Assembly: GCF_002835465.1 (NCBI RefSeq)
Contig: NZ_PIZM01000010.1
Coordinates: forward strand, 1 to 49,620
Length of the DNA: 49,620 bases
From: Psychromonas sp. psych-6C06
GTDB lineage: Bacteria; Pseudomonadota; Gammaproteobacteria; Enterobacterales; Psychromonadaceae
Reading direction: 5' to 3'
Shown piece by piece: positions 8,629 to 18,011 of this stretch. The position numbers and the translations under genes were made by a program. Every line of letters starts with the position of its first letter. Position 1 is the first letter of the stretch. A model generated the notes under the pieces. It saw only the letters and a program-made list of their open reading frames with translations, was not told where the DNA came from and did no database searches.

Positions 8629-10389
8629 ATGCAAAACTATACAACACTTCCAGACATGATCCAGCATGTAGTGAATACCTACATGCACTCTTCGGCATTG
8701 AATTATAAAGTTAATGGTCAATGGCAAGCCCTTTCAAGTGAAAAGTTTTATGAGACAATTCGACGCTTAACCCTTGGTTTGCGTGCTTTAGGCGTTAAAG
8801 AGAATGAAGGTTTTGCGATCATCTCTCCTCCCTCTCCGCAATGGATCATGATGGATCTTGCGATCATGTTAAACCGCGCTATTTCGGTGCCAATGTTTGC
8901 CAATGTCTCCAGTAAACATTTTGAATTTCAGAAAAAAGACAGCAACATTAACTATATTTTTATCAGCGACAGTAATTTACTCGACGACACTATTTGTAAC
9001 GAATTAACCGGATTTAAAAAAGTCATTTCACTAGACAGTAATTACAGTGAAAAAAATGGTTTAACTTTCCAAAAGCTACTGGCGTTAGGCGACCAACTTT
9101 CCAATCAACAGCCTCAACTGTTTGCTTTAATGCGAGATGCTGTTAATGCCAGCGATATTGCCACCATTATTTATACTAGCGGTTCTACTGGCATGCCTAA
9201 AGGTGTCGAGCTCAGCCACGAAAATATAATTTCACAAATTAAAGCGACTGGCGAACGTTTCCCACTCGATCCGAGCCGCGATAAAATTCTCACCTGTTTA
9301 CCCCTAGCGCATGTATTTGAGCGCATGGTTAGTTACTATTACCTGTCCACAGGCACGCCACTTTATTTTGCTGATGATATAAAAAAAGTGGGCGATCTAT
9401 TACGCGAGATTAAACCAACAGTTATCACACTGGTGCCTCGATTACTGGAAAAAGTGTACGCTAAAATGCATAGCCGAATCGATGAACAATCTTCGATTAA
9501 ACGTAAACTAATGAGCAGTGCCTTTGAACGCGCTATCACTAAGGTGCCCGCTAAAAACACCCTCGCAGATAATGTCTTTGATAAGCTTATTTACAGTAAA
9601 TTGCGTGCCGCGTTAGGTGGTAATTTACAGATGCTGATTGTCGGAGGCTCAGCCTTAAGTGAAAGCATGGAGCATTTCTTCAAAAATATCGGTTTTAATA
9701 TTTATCAAGGTTATGGTTTAACGGAAACTTCTCCCGTGTTAGCAGTTAATTATCCAGGTCATGTTCGCTACCGCACAGTGGGAAAAATCTATCCCGGCGT
9801 TGAAGTTAAAATTGCCAGCGACAATGAAATACTAGCCAAAGGCCCTAATATTATGATCGGTTATCATAATAATACCCAAGCCACGCAAGAAACCATCAAT
9901 GATGAAGGTTGGCTTCATACTGGTGATTTAGGCTCACTCGATAGCGATGGATATTTAACCATCACAGGGCGTAAAAAAGAGTTATTTAAAACCTCGAACG
10001 GCAAATATGTTAGCCCTGTACCCATTGAACAACGCCTGTGTAAATCACCGCTCATCGATATGGCCGCAATTATTGGTGAAAACCGCCGTTTTGTCTCCTG
10101 CCTACTTTTCCCTGACTACGAAAACCTGGATGCGATTCGAGCACATCGCGGTTATAGCGATATGAGTAACAGTGAATTTTTAAATTCCAGTGAAGTACGT
10201 AAAGAGATAAAAATCGCAGTACAACAGGTTAACGATCAACTCAGCGCTTGGGAAAAAGTACAAAAATATAAATTTGTAAAACACCCTATTACTATTGAAA
10301 CTGGTGAATTAACACCGACTATGAAACTTCGTCGCCATGTTGTGGAGGAGAAGTTCAAACAAATTATCGATGATTTTTACAGTGAGTAG
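8629..10389 (+). CDS. Long-chain acyl-CoA synthetase (AMP-forming)
   Basis: The protein has 586 residues of the AMP-binding superfamily. The phosphate-binding motif is IIYTSGSTGMPKG at about 180-192. The adenine/acyl motif is YQGYGLTETSPV, and GWLHTGDLG is the hinge-region motif. The insertion pattern and length resemble the COG1022 long-chain (FAA1-like) type rather than E. coli FadD. It activates free fatty acids to acyl-CoA with ATP, probably at the inner membrane. AGAGG precedes the ATG. It is the first gene of a four-gene beta-oxidation operon, 37 bases before the thiolase. I found no convincing FadR- or PsrA-like operator upstream by eye. Confidence 0.92.
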   Translation: MQNYTTLPDMIQHVVNTYMHSSALNYKVNGQWQALSSEKFYETIRRLTLGLRALGVKENEGFAIISPPSPQWIMMDLAIMLNRAISVPMFANVSSKHFEFQKKDSNINYIFISDSNLLDDTICNELTGFKKVISLDSNYSEKNGLTFQKLLALGDQLSNQQPQLFALMRDAVNASDIATIIYTSGSTGMPKGVELSHENIISQIKATGERFPLDPSRDKILTCLPLAHVFERMVSYYYLSTGTPLYFADDIKKVGDLLREIKPTVITLVPRLLEKVYAKMHSRIDEQSSIKRKLMSSAFERAITKVPAKNTLADNVFDKLIYSKLRAALGGNLQMLIVGGSALSESMEHFFKNIGFNIYQGYGLTETSPVLAVNYPGHVRYRTVGKIYPGVEVKIASDNEILAKGPNIMIGYHNNTQATQETINDEGWLHTGDLGSLDSDGYLTITGRKKELFKTSNGKYVSPVPIEQRLCKSPLIDMAAIIGENRRFVSCLLFPDYENLDAIRAHRGYSDMSNSEFLNSSEVRKEIKIAVQQVNDQLSAWEKVQKYKFVKHPITIETGELTPTMKLRRHVVEEKFKQIIDDFYSE

Positions 10390-10426
10390 TTAAGCGATTT
10401 TTTTATGAACTAATTAGGAGTTCACG

Positions 10427-11716
10427 ATGAAAGAGAGATTAGCGATTGTAGAGGGAATACGAACCCCATTTTGCCGAGCAGGCTCAGAAATGGCAGGCAT
10501 TGCACCCGATGATTTAGCTGCGGTGATAGTTAAAGAGTTGTTAGCAAAAACCAACGTCGATATTAACCTTATCGATGAACTGATCATGGGCAATGTGGGT
10601 CAACCTTCTAACGCCTGTAATATCGCAAGGGTGATCGCCTTAAAAGCGGGGTTACCTGAACATCTTATCGCTTATACCGTGCATCGTAATTGTGCCTCCG
10701 GTATGCAGTCTATCACCACTGGATATGAAAAAATGCTAGCCGGAAATGGCGAGATTGTGATTGCCGGTGGCACAGAAAGCATGAGCCAATACCCACTGAA
10801 ATTTGGCAGTAAAATGACGCAACTGTTTGCCGATTTAATGAAAGCCAAAACAACACCACAAAAACTCACTACTCTTTCACAGTTTCGCCCGCACTTTCTT
10901 AAACCAGTTATCTCTATTGTTGAAGGGTTGACGGATCCTATTTGTGGCTTAAATATGGGGCAAACTGCTGAAGTGCTAGCACGTGAGTTCAGCCTATCGC
11001 GCAGTGAACAAGATACCTTCGCTTTAAACTCCCATTTAAAAGCAGCTAAGGCACAACAGTCAGGATTTTTTGAGCAAGAGATCCACCCTATTTTATTACC
11101 ACCTCATTACAACAAAGTACAACAACAAGATAACGCTATCCGCACGGATCAAAGTATTGAAAAACTCGCTAAGTTAAGACCTTTTTTTGATCGTGCAGCA
11201 GGCACCATTACCGTGGCAAATGCTTGCCCGATAACCGATGGTGCTGGCGCGGTATTAATTATGTTAGAGAGCAAAGCCAAAGCATTGGGTTATCAGCCAC
11301 TCGGTTACCTTAAAGATTATGCCTACGCGGGGTTATCACCAGATAGAATGGGGCTTGGACCCGTTTACGCTACCAGCAAACTTTTAGATAAATCAGGCAT
11401 GAGTATGAGCGACTTTGATCTTATAGAGCTCAACGAAGCCTTTGCAGCCCAAGTTATCGCTAATCAACGCGCCTTTGAATCTGCCCTTTTTTCACAAACC
11501 TACCTCAACAAAGATAAAGCATTAGGGCCGATTGATGATGAAAAACTTAACGTACATGGAGGCGCAATTGCCTTAGGTCATCCCGTTGGAGCAACCGGAA
11601 CTAGGTTGGTTATTACCATGCTCAAGGCATTGCGAAGCAAAAAGCAGAACAGCGGTTTAGTGACACTGTGTATCGGCGGTGGTCAAGGCGCAGCACTTGC
11701 CTTAGAGGTTGAATAA
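10427..11716 (+). CDS. Acetyl-CoA C-acyltransferase (3-ketoacyl-CoA thiolase, FadI-like)
   Basis: The protein has 429 residues. The acyl-accepting cysteine is Cys89 in HRNCASGMQS, the catalytic histidine lies in GGAIALGHPVGATG, and the second cysteine in LCIGGGQGAALALE. The long loop region (about 130-165) and the total length resemble the trifunctional-protein beta / FadI class more than the 390-residue FadA class. It cleaves 3-ketoacyl-CoA with CoA to acetyl-CoA and a shortened acyl-CoA. It probably pairs with the multifunctional enzyme encoded 58 bases downstream. The start has TAGGAG 7 bases upstream. Confidence 0.92.
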   Translation: MKERLAIVEGIRTPFCRAGSEMAGIAPDDLAAVIVKELLAKTNVDINLIDELIMGNVGQPSNACNIARVIALKAGLPEHLIAYTVHRNCASGMQSITTGYEKMLAGNGEIVIAGGTESMSQYPLKFGSKMTQLFADLMKAKTTPQKLTTLSQFRPHFLKPVISIVEGLTDPICGLNMGQTAEVLAREFSLSRSEQDTFALNSHLKAAKAQQSGFFEQEIHPILLPPHYNKVQQQDNAIRTDQSIEKLAKLRPFFDRAAGTITVANACPITDGAGAVLIMLESKAKALGYQPLGYLKDYAYAGLSPDRMGLGPVYATSKLLDKSGMSMSDFDLIELNEAFAAQVIANQRAFESALFSQTYLNKDKALGPIDDEKLNVHGGAIALGHPVGATGTRLVITMLKALRSKKQNSGLVTLCIGGGQGAALALEVE

Positions 11717-11774
11717 GCACAAAAATTAAAAACCAGATAATGAGTTACCACTGACATTCTCAGGAGTACGCATA

Positions 11775-13946
11775 ATGAATTTTGATTTATCAATTAATAA
11801 TTCTGGGGTCGCCACCCTACTCTTTGATTTTAAAAATGAAAAAGTAAACAAGCTGGATGGAAACACCTTACTTGAACTCAAAGATCACCTCGCCACCTTA
11901 AGTCGCGATAACAGTATCAAATTACTGGTATTTAAAAGTGCTAAGGCAGCTGTTTTTATCGCTGGTGCGGATATTAATGAGATAAAAGATATTCGTAGCA
12001 AAGAGGAAGCTTACCAAAAAGCAGGTATTGGACAGAAAATTCTGCATCAAATATCACAGCTTCCCTTCCCCAGCTTAGCGGTGATAAATGGTGCTTGTGT
12101 TGGCGGTGGCTGCGAACTCGCGTTAGCCTGTACTTACCGTATTATCAGCGATGACAAAAAAGCAGTGATTGGATTACCTGAAGTGAGTTTAGGTATTATT
12201 CCCGGCTTTGGTGGTTGCGTACGTTTGCCCAAGCTAATCGGCTTACAAGCCGCACTACAGATGATCCTCAGCGCTAAAGTGGTGGTAGCAAAAAAAGCAC
12301 TTCGTTTAAAACTAGTCGATGCCATTTATAATCACACGCTAGCAGAGCAGTCGGTTAACGACTTTATAGCGCAATTATTAGCAGATAAAACACTGCCTAA
12401 AAAGCTCCTCAAACAGCGTAATAAAACATTGTCGCAAAAATTATTGGAAGACAACCCTCTTGGGCGAAAGCTGATCTTCAAGAAAGCATTTCAAAACCTC
12501 CAGCAAAAAACCAAAGGCTTTTATCCCGCCCCTTTTAAAGCATTACAGGTGATTGAAACTATTGTGGATCTATCCATCGAGGATGCACTCGAAGAGGAGT
12601 TACATGGTTTCTCAGAAGTGGCCGTCACCGATATCAGTAAAAACCTGATCCAACTCTTTTTCACCAATGAAGCACTTAAAAAAGAGAGTGGTATTAGTGA
12701 TACAACTATCACGCCACAACAGATAAATAATGGCGCGGTTATTGGCGCCGGAGTGATGGGTGGCGGAATTGCTTGGCTATTTTCTAATAACAATAAAAAT
12801 GTCCGACTCAAAGATATTCAATGGGATGCCGTCGCAAAAGGTTATCAGACAGCCAATCTGTATTATCAACAGATGAATAAGCGCCGTAAAATCAAACCGA
12901 ATCAGATCCGTTATCAGATGAATCATATTGCAGGTACGGTCAATTATAATGGTTTCAAACAACTCGATATTGCGATTGAAGCCGTTGTCGAAAACATGGA
13001 TATTAAAAAAAGTGTTTTAGCAGAAGCGGAAAGTCAGCTCCCCAAAAATGCGATTTTAGCTTCTAATACTTCTAGCCTCTCTATTACAGAGATGGCTAGC
13101 GATCTAAAACGTCCTGAAAATATGATTGGTATGCATTTTTTTAATCCCGTTAACCGAATGCCACTGGTTGAAATTATTCCCGGCAAACAAACCAGTCCAC
13201 AAACGATCGCAAGCACTGTAAAACTGGCTAAACAATTAGGTAAAACACCTATTGTGGTTGGCGACTGCGCTGGCTTTTTAGTCAATCGTATTTTAATTCC
13301 CATGCTCAACGAAGCAGCACTTATTTTACAAGAAGGCGGTAATGTCACCGAAATAGACCATTGTCTTGAAGCTTTTGGACTGCCCATGGGCCCCTTTGTA
13401 CTCGCTGATGAGGTGGGGATTGATATTGGCTTCCATGTAGCGTCTATTTTAGAGCAAGCCTACGGAGAAAGAATGCAGGTTGCCGGATTATTTAAACATA
13501 TTTATGTCGAAGAGAAACTGTTAGGCAAAAAATCAGGCGCAGGTTTTTACAAGCACCCGATAAAATCGCCCCGTCGCTACAATAAAAATATCGATACGAT
13601 TTTAACATTCTACCGTGCAGAGCATCATATCAAGTTAAACACTTTCGATAATGAGTTGATGATAGATCGTTGTATCTTAATCATGGTTAATGAAGCGATA
13701 CGTTGCTTAGAAGAGGGAGTGATAGAAAACCCTGCTTATTTAGATATGGCAATGTTGATGGGAACCGGCTTCCCTGCCTTTCGTGGTGGATTATTAAAAT
13801 ATGCAGACAACCAAGGCCTACAAACAGTTTGTGACAAATTGATGCAACTTAGTGATCAGTATGGTTCACGCTTTGCTCCAGCAGCACTGCTGATCGAAAA
13901 AGCAAAAAATGGGCAAACATTTTATGAGGGAGAGAAACATGAGTAA
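11775..13946 (+). CDS. FadJ-like enoyl-CoA hydratase / 3-hydroxyacyl-CoA dehydrogenase
   Basis: The protein has 723 residues, close to FadJ. The N-terminal crotonase domain shows the oxyanion-hole segments FIAGADINEI and NGACVGGGCELALAC, and the catalytic Glu region GLPEVSLGIIPGFGG. The Rossmann domain begins at GAVIGAGVMGGGIAWLF (about 320-337), and the dehydrogenase His region is GMHFFNPVNRMPLVE. The C-terminal helical dehydrogenase domains follow. It converts enoyl-CoA through hydroxyacyl-CoA to ketoacyl-CoA for the upstream thiolase. Its stop overlaps the start of the acyl-CoA dehydrogenase gene by 8 bases (ATGAGTAA), so translation is coupled. Confidence 0.94.
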   Translation: MNFDLSINNSGVATLLFDFKNEKVNKLDGNTLLELKDHLATLSRDNSIKLLVFKSAKAAVFIAGADINEIKDIRSKEEAYQKAGIGQKILHQISQLPFPSLAVINGACVGGGCELALACTYRIISDDKKAVIGLPEVSLGIIPGFGGCVRLPKLIGLQAALQMILSAKVVVAKKALRLKLVDAIYNHTLAEQSVNDFIAQLLADKTLPKKLLKQRNKTLSQKLLEDNPLGRKLIFKKAFQNLQQKTKGFYPAPFKALQVIETIVDLSIEDALEEELHGFSEVAVTDISKNLIQLFFTNEALKKESGISDTTITPQQINNGAVIGAGVMGGGIAWLFSNNNKNVRLKDIQWDAVAKGYQTANLYYQQMNKRRKIKPNQIRYQMNHIAGTVNYNGFKQLDIAIEAVVENMDIKKSVLAEAESQLPKNAILASNTSSLSITEMASDLKRPENMIGMHFFNPVNRMPLVEIIPGKQTSPQTIASTVKLAKQLGKTPIVVGDCAGFLVNRILIPMLNEAALILQEGGNVTEIDHCLEAFGLPMGPFVLADEVGIDIGFHVASILEQAYGERMQVAGLFKHIYVEEKLLGKKSGAGFYKHPIKSPRRYNKNIDTILTFYRAEHHIKLNTFDNELMIDRCILIMVNEAIRCLEEGVIENPAYLDMAMLMGTGFPAFRGGLLKYADNQGLQTVCDKLMQLSDQYGSRFAPAALLIEKAKNGQTFYEGEKHE

Positions 13947-15834
13947 ACAACATGAAACACAACAGTCGATGATTGATACCTCTAAAATGAATAGCGCAAA
14001 GGCAGCCGCAATGCAACTTGCAGAGTCCGCTCGTGACACCAGCGAACAAACGACGAGTTTTGCCGGTCAACTGTTCATGGGAAGTTTAAAAACTGAGCTT
14101 ATTTTCCCTTTTCCTAGCCAATCAAGCGCCGAAAAAAAAGTAGGTGATCAATTAGTTAAACAGGTATGCGCGTTTTTAATTGAACACCTAGATGCCGAAA
14201 AAGTAGATGAAACACGTACTATCCCGCCTGAAGTCATTCAAGGGCTGGTGGATATGGGGTTATTTGCGATGAAAGTCCCTAAAAAGTACAACGGTTTAGG
14301 GTTATCTCAAGTTAACTATAATCGGGTTATGATGGCCGTTTCTGCGCATTGTGGCGCAACGGCAGTGCTATTAAGTGCACATCAATCCATTGGCGTACCG
14401 CAGCCTTTAAAAATGTTTGGCACTGAGGCACAAAAAGAGAAATACCTACCCCAATTTCGTGACGGAAAGATATCTGCCTTTGCACTGACAGAGCCAGAGG
14501 TTGGATCAGATCCCGCTAAAATGGAAACCAGCGCAACACTGGCGGATGATGGCAAACACTTTTTAATCAACGGTATTAAATTATGGTGTACTAATGGCTT
14601 AATCGCCGATGTTCTTGTGGTGATGGCGCAAACGGCACCAAAAACCTTAGCGAATGGGCAACAGGTAAAACAGGTCACCGCTTTTATCGTTGAAAAAGAG
14701 ATGCCCGGCATGGAAGTCTTACATCGATGTGATTTCATGGGTATTCGTGGTATTCAAAATGGTTTAATTAAATTTACAGATGTAAAAGTGCCCATCGAGA
14801 ATATTATTTTAGGTGAAGGAAAAGGGTTAAAGCTTGCCCTTGCGACGCTTAATACCGGCCGTTTAACACTACCAGCAGCCTCTGCGGGTATGGGTAAATA
14901 CTGTTTGGCAGTCGCTCGAGATTGGGGCAATGAGCGGGTTCAATGGGGTATGCCAATTGGCAAGCATGAAGCTGGCGCTAAAAAAATCGCTTTTATCGCA
15001 TCCAGTACCTTTGCCATGGAAGCGGTCACCTATTTAACCTCGCATATGGCTGATGATCCCAAGCTTGATCTGCGCATTGAGGCCGCCATGGCAAAACTGT
15101 TCTGCTCTGAGGTAGCTTGGCAAGTGGTTGATACCACCATGCAACTGCGCGGTGGTCGTGGTTATGAAAAGGCATCGTCGTTAAAAGCACGTGGCGAAAA
15201 GCCCTACCCTATTGAGCGCCTAATGCGCGATTGCCGCATCAATCGTATTATTGAAGGCACGACCGATATCATGAAGCTATTTTTAGCACGTGAAGCGATG
15301 GATCCCCACCTTAAAGTCGCAGCAGATATACTCAAAAAGAACCTACCGGTCGGTGAAAAAATAGAAGCCGGACTAAAACTAGCGGCTTTCTATGGCAGTT
15401 GGTACCCTACACAATGGTTAAGTAGCACACTATGGAGCTCACACCCAAGCCTAGGAAAATTAGCCAAACATATCGATTTTGTAGAAAACACCGCTCATAA
15501 ATTGGCACGCACTATTTTTCATTATATCGGCTTATACCAAGATAGATTAGAGCGTAAACAGCATATTCTAGGAGTATTGATGGAGATAGGTACAGAGCTG
15601 TTTGCCATTTCAGCAACCTGCTCCTATGCAGTTTCTAAACTAAACAACCAACACAGCGATTTAACTCCACAATACCTAGCAGATGTGTTTAGTTTAAATA
15701 GCAAACGTAAAATCAAACGTCTATTTGATGAACTGGCTGATAATGATGATAAGAAAGAGAATAAATTAGCCAAGAGTATTTTAAATGGTGAAATGGCGTG
15801 GTTAGAGGAAGGCGTGCCTTGGGTTGATTATTAA
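13939..15834 (+). CDS. Acyl-CoA dehydrogenase with C-terminal extension
   Basis: The protein has 631 residues, longer than the 380-400 of simple members because of a helical C-terminal extension, as in VLCAD-like forms. Residues 1-75 are an N-terminal leader segment. The flavin/substrate signature is FALTEPEVGSDPAKM. The C-terminal signature is MQLRGGRGYEKASSL, followed by RDCRINRIIEGTTDI. It makes the first, FAD-dependent oxidation of acyl-CoA. ATG 13939 is chosen because GAGGGAGAG precedes it and it overlaps the previous stop; an upstream start at 13909 would extend far into the preceding gene. Its last 228 bases recur at 17238-17465. Confidence 0.92.
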   Translation: MSKQHETQQSMIDTSKMNSAKAAAMQLAESARDTSEQTTSFAGQLFMGSLKTELIFPFPSQSSAEKKVGDQLVKQVCAFLIEHLDAEKVDETRTIPPEVIQGLVDMGLFAMKVPKKYNGLGLSQVNYNRVMMAVSAHCGATAVLLSAHQSIGVPQPLKMFGTEAQKEKYLPQFRDGKISAFALTEPEVGSDPAKMETSATLADDGKHFLINGIKLWCTNGLIADVLVVMAQTAPKTLANGQQVKQVTAFIVEKEMPGMEVLHRCDFMGIRGIQNGLIKFTDVKVPIENIILGEGKGLKLALATLNTGRLTLPAASAGMGKYCLAVARDWGNERVQWGMPIGKHEAGAKKIAFIASSTFAMEAVTYLTSHMADDPKLDLRIEAAMAKLFCSEVAWQVVDTTMQLRGGRGYEKASSLKARGEKPYPIERLMRDCRINRIIEGTTDIMKLFLAREAMDPHLKVAADILKKNLPVGEKIEAGLKLAAFYGSWYPTQWLSSTLWSSHPSLGKLAKHIDFVENTAHKLARTIFHYIGLYQDRLERKQHILGVLMEIGTELFAISATCSYAVSKLNNQHSDLTPQYLADVFSLNSKRKIKRLFDELADNDDKKENKLAKSILNGEMAWLEEGVPWVDY

Positions 15835-15909
15835 ATTAATAGCTTAATCTTTAGCATTATCTGTTAAGCGAATAAACGATTAATATCGCTTTAGAGGATG
15901 TAAAACTAA

Positions 15910-15938
15910 TAAGCACTGGCTGTTATGCTCAGTGCTTA
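15910..15938. terminator. Hairpin between the fad operon and the PEP-CTERM gene
   Basis: TAAGCACTG and CAGTGCTTA form a perfect 9-bp stem with an 11-base loop, placed between two convergent genes. There is no T run on either side, so it may only be a transcript-stabilising hairpin or a weak terminator. Confidence 0.4.
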
Positions 15939-15965
15939 CAATCATTGCAATATGATGAAACTAAA

Positions 15966-16667
15966 TTATCTCTTAAACTTACGAGAAGCTAACCCTATTA
16001 AACTTAAAGCAAAAATGACTAAAGTCCCTGGCTCTGGCACTCCTTTAGGAGAAAAGGATAAACCGGTTATATCATTTACTAACAATTGGTTCATTGGGTT
16101 TAACGCATTAGTGTCTACCCAATCCCAACCTAATGCAACGACATTTCCAAGACCATAACTTCCAGCGATACCAACATTATATCCATTTGCAGTTGCAATA
16201 ATATCAACCCCTTCCCCTATACCTGTAAATGAACGAAAAAACTCAGTCGCTCCTTCATTTGAATAAGGGTTCGGCAAGTTTGTAGTGAAGCCTAAATCAA
16301 TACCTTCTTGTGTAAACGTCACCGATGTTCGACTAGCAAAACCAAAACTATCATCTGCTTCAAGCATTGACATTGAATTCACAGCCCAAGAAGCCCCAGA
16401 CCACTCTGTAACAAGCGTACCGCCATTTAAAACATAGTTGTTCAAGTCCGCATCTCCATCGCGGCGAATTAACCAAACTTGCTCTAAAGTATCTAGCTCT
16501 TCTAAAGTAGTAGCCGAGTTAACATTAACAAATGTATGTCCTGCATTTTGAATAGGAGTAGCAAAAGGGGTACTATTTCCCCAAACACCTATAAGGCCAG
16601 CGTTTGCGCCTGCACTAATAGCCAAAGCAAAACTTGCTATTACACCTTTCAAAAAAAACTGTTTCAT
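15966..16667 (-). CDS. PEP-CTERM sorting-domain exported protein
   Basis: The protein has 233 residues. The start is ATG 16667, with AAAGGAAAA just upstream. It opens a signal peptide (MKQFFLKGVIASFALAISA, then GANAG as the likely cleavage site). The mature part has no recognised enzyme motif. The C-terminus is a classic sorting tail: VPEPGT, a hydrophobic stretch (LVIFALSLIGLA) and the basic end SRKFKR. In known systems exosortase (EpsH-type) cleaves such tails in organisms that make exopolysaccharide. No exosortase gene is in this window. A GFGF-like repeat was not seen, and the function is unknown. It lies within the rearranged segment between two copies of the acyl-CoA dehydrogenase 3' end. 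Confidence 0.85.
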   Translation of the reverse strand: MKQFFLKGVIASFALAISAGANAGLIGVWGNSTPFATPIQNAGHTFVNVNSATTLEELDTLEQVWLIRRDGDADLNNYVLNGGTLVTEWSGASWAVNSMSMLEADDSFGFASRTSVTFTQEGIDLGFTTNLPNPYSNEGATEFFRSFTGIGEGVDIIATANGYNVGIAGSYGLGNVVALGWDWVDTNALNPMNQLLVNDITGLSFSPKGVPEPGTLVIFALSLIGLASRKFKR

Positions 16668-17104
16668 TTGTACTTTTCCTTTAATAATGTTGCATCTAAG
16701 TTGAAGAGTTTTTATGATATATAAAAACAAAACCACAAGAAGCAAAAATCACGCCAATATAAAATAAAAATAAAATCACTTTAAAACATAAGGTTATAGA
16801 GAAAATAAATTAAACCAATAAATACATGTAAAAAATTCTGACACCAACATCAGCTTTCATAATAATTTCCTAAGATAAAAGATCTGCTTATAAATCAAAT
16901 TCTATTTATACAAAAAGAATTAATGTTGCGAGCAATAATTACGTAGGAAAAAACTATCACGAACAAAACCAATTTCAATAATACCAATGGAATTGAGAAA
17001 GTGAGCTAGTAGTGCGTGGAAAAATGTAAACTACCAAGGCGTGAGTTGTAACATTAAATTTATTTCACTTAAGGGCTAGCAACCTCCCTTAACCAGTAAA
17101 CCAC
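16668..17104. other. AT-rich intergenic region upstream of the PEP-CTERM gene
   Basis: No gene is visible here. It should carry the PEP-CTERM promoter near its left end. Around 16978 there is an ATACCAATGGAATTGAG stretch that resembles one end of the MITE-like repeat seen at 17543, but no matching second end was found. The right part ends where similarity to the leuB 3' region starts. Confidence 0.6.
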
Positions 17105-17239
17105 TTTTTATTATCTATCTGTCACTAAATGAAAAATTAACGATTTATATAGGTATTGCAGCTCGTTTTTCACAAACCATATCACCAAATTAAGCAGTGC
17201 TTACTAGGTTCGCTTCCCCCCCCTTTTGAAAGGCCTGAT
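17105..17239 (-). pseudogene. Duplicated 3' fragment of leuB
   Basis: This stretch matches the 3' end and downstream sequence of leuB (22219-22353), including the stop codon (17145-17147 here), in the same orientation. By eye there are roughly ten differences in the coding part, including changes in a run of C. It holds only about 30 codons and has no start, so it is not functional. It fuses directly to the acyl-CoA dehydrogenase fragment at a 2-base AT microhomology (17238-17239). Confidence 0.9.
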
Positions 17240-17465
17240 TTCAGCAACCTGCTCCTATACCGTTTCTAAACTAAACAACCAACACAGCGATTTAACTCCA
17301 CAATACCTAGCAGATGTGTTTAGTTTAAATAGCAAACGTAAAATCAAGCGTCTATTTGATGAACTGGCTGATAATGATGATAAGAAAGAGAATAAATTAG
17401 CCAAGAGTATTTTAAATGGTGAAATGGCGTGGTTAGAGGAAGGCGTACCTTGGGTTGATTATTAA
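17238..17465 (+). pseudogene. Duplicated 3' fragment of the acyl-CoA dehydrogenase gene
   Basis: These 228 bases match 15607-15834 with about four mismatches by eye and keep the frame and stop (…PWVDY). There is no ribosome binding site; the only in-frame starts are a TTG in the leuB fragment or internal codons. It therefore looks like a remnant rather than a 79-residue gene. With the leuB fragment it marks the junction of a tandem duplication. Confidence 0.9.
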
Positions 17466-17566
17466 TACCAAATCCACTAAATAACTGATTTAAATGGTGA
17501 AATGGCGTGGTTAGAGGAAGGCGTACCTTGGGTTGATTATTAATACCAAATCCACTAAATAACTGA
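17411..17566 (+). repeat. 78-bp perfect or near-perfect tandem duplication
   Basis: Two units, 17411-17488 and 17489-17566, run head to tail. Each holds the last 55 bases of the acyl-CoA dehydrogenase fragment (TTTAAATGG through the stop) plus the first bases of the MITE-like end (ATACCAAATCC). Since the repeat unit contains the element end, the duplication arose after the element was in place. Confidence 0.9.
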
Positions 17567-17702
17567 TCAATCTTGCTGGTTAAAAGAAGCTATTTCAGCG
17601 TTAAAAATTTCGTAAAGGGAAAAACCATTTACATCAATTTTCGCCTGAACTAACTACTTTTTCCTGCGTAATATTTGATCACTATATTAGCGGAATTGGT
17701 AT
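17543..17702. mobile_element. MITE-like element with about 28-bp terminal inverted repeats
   Basis: The left end begins ATACCAAATCCACTAA and runs to TGATCAA. The right end, read in reverse complement, begins ATACCAATTCCGCTAA and also runs to TGATCAA. The element is 160 bp with no coding capacity. It inserted directly after the stop of the duplicated dehydrogenase fragment. Elements with ATACCAATTCC ends are scattered in many marine gammaproteobacteria as I recall, but this copy has not been compared. Only part of the left end is repeated in the 78-bp duplication. Confidence 0.75.
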
Positions 17703-18011
17703 AACACTTTTCTTCATTATTTAATTATGTAGTTAATTATGAACAACCACTAAGCGTCCTTCGCATAAGCTAATGGACGCTTTTTAGTGCGTTATGAAGC
17801 CACCACCTATAGCCTATTAACATCACCCTCGAATATTTTAGTCAAGGGCTTTAAACTTTCGCTCTTTTTTTCAACAAATTGTTGTAAAAACAAACAATAA
17901 AGATCACCCCCCCCCTAGCCACTTAACTAATAATATAAATAAAACTAACATGTAACAAAATTGTAAATATCATAGTTTATATTACTCCGAAATTGGAGGT
18001 ATAACGATAAA
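17703..18011. other. Intergenic region with a terminator-like hairpin and heme gene promoter
   Basis: No gene is visible. CTAAGCGTCC at about 17750-17759 pairs with GGACGCTTTTTAG at about 17775-17787 to give a hairpin followed by T residues, so it could be a forward terminator left from an earlier gene. A run of eight or more C lies near 17907. The stretch from 17930 is AT-rich and should hold the promoter of the cytochrome b gene, whose GGAGG site is at about 17995. Confidence 0.5.

Noticed and set aside
16970-17000. Second and third MITE copies at about 16978 and 23534
   Set aside because: Only one degenerate end is seen in each case, with no matching inverted end within a few hundred bases.
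17226-17465. A 79-residue open frame that could be called a small gene
   Set aside because: It repeats the end of the acyl-CoA dehydrogenase and starts only at a TTG inside a leuB fragment without a ribosome binding site, so it is a duplication remnant.
15607-17465. Integrative element with att repeats formed by the two dehydrogenase 3' ends
   Set aside because: The repeats are 228 bases long, no integrase gene lies between them, and the leuB fragment at the join fits a tandem duplication better.
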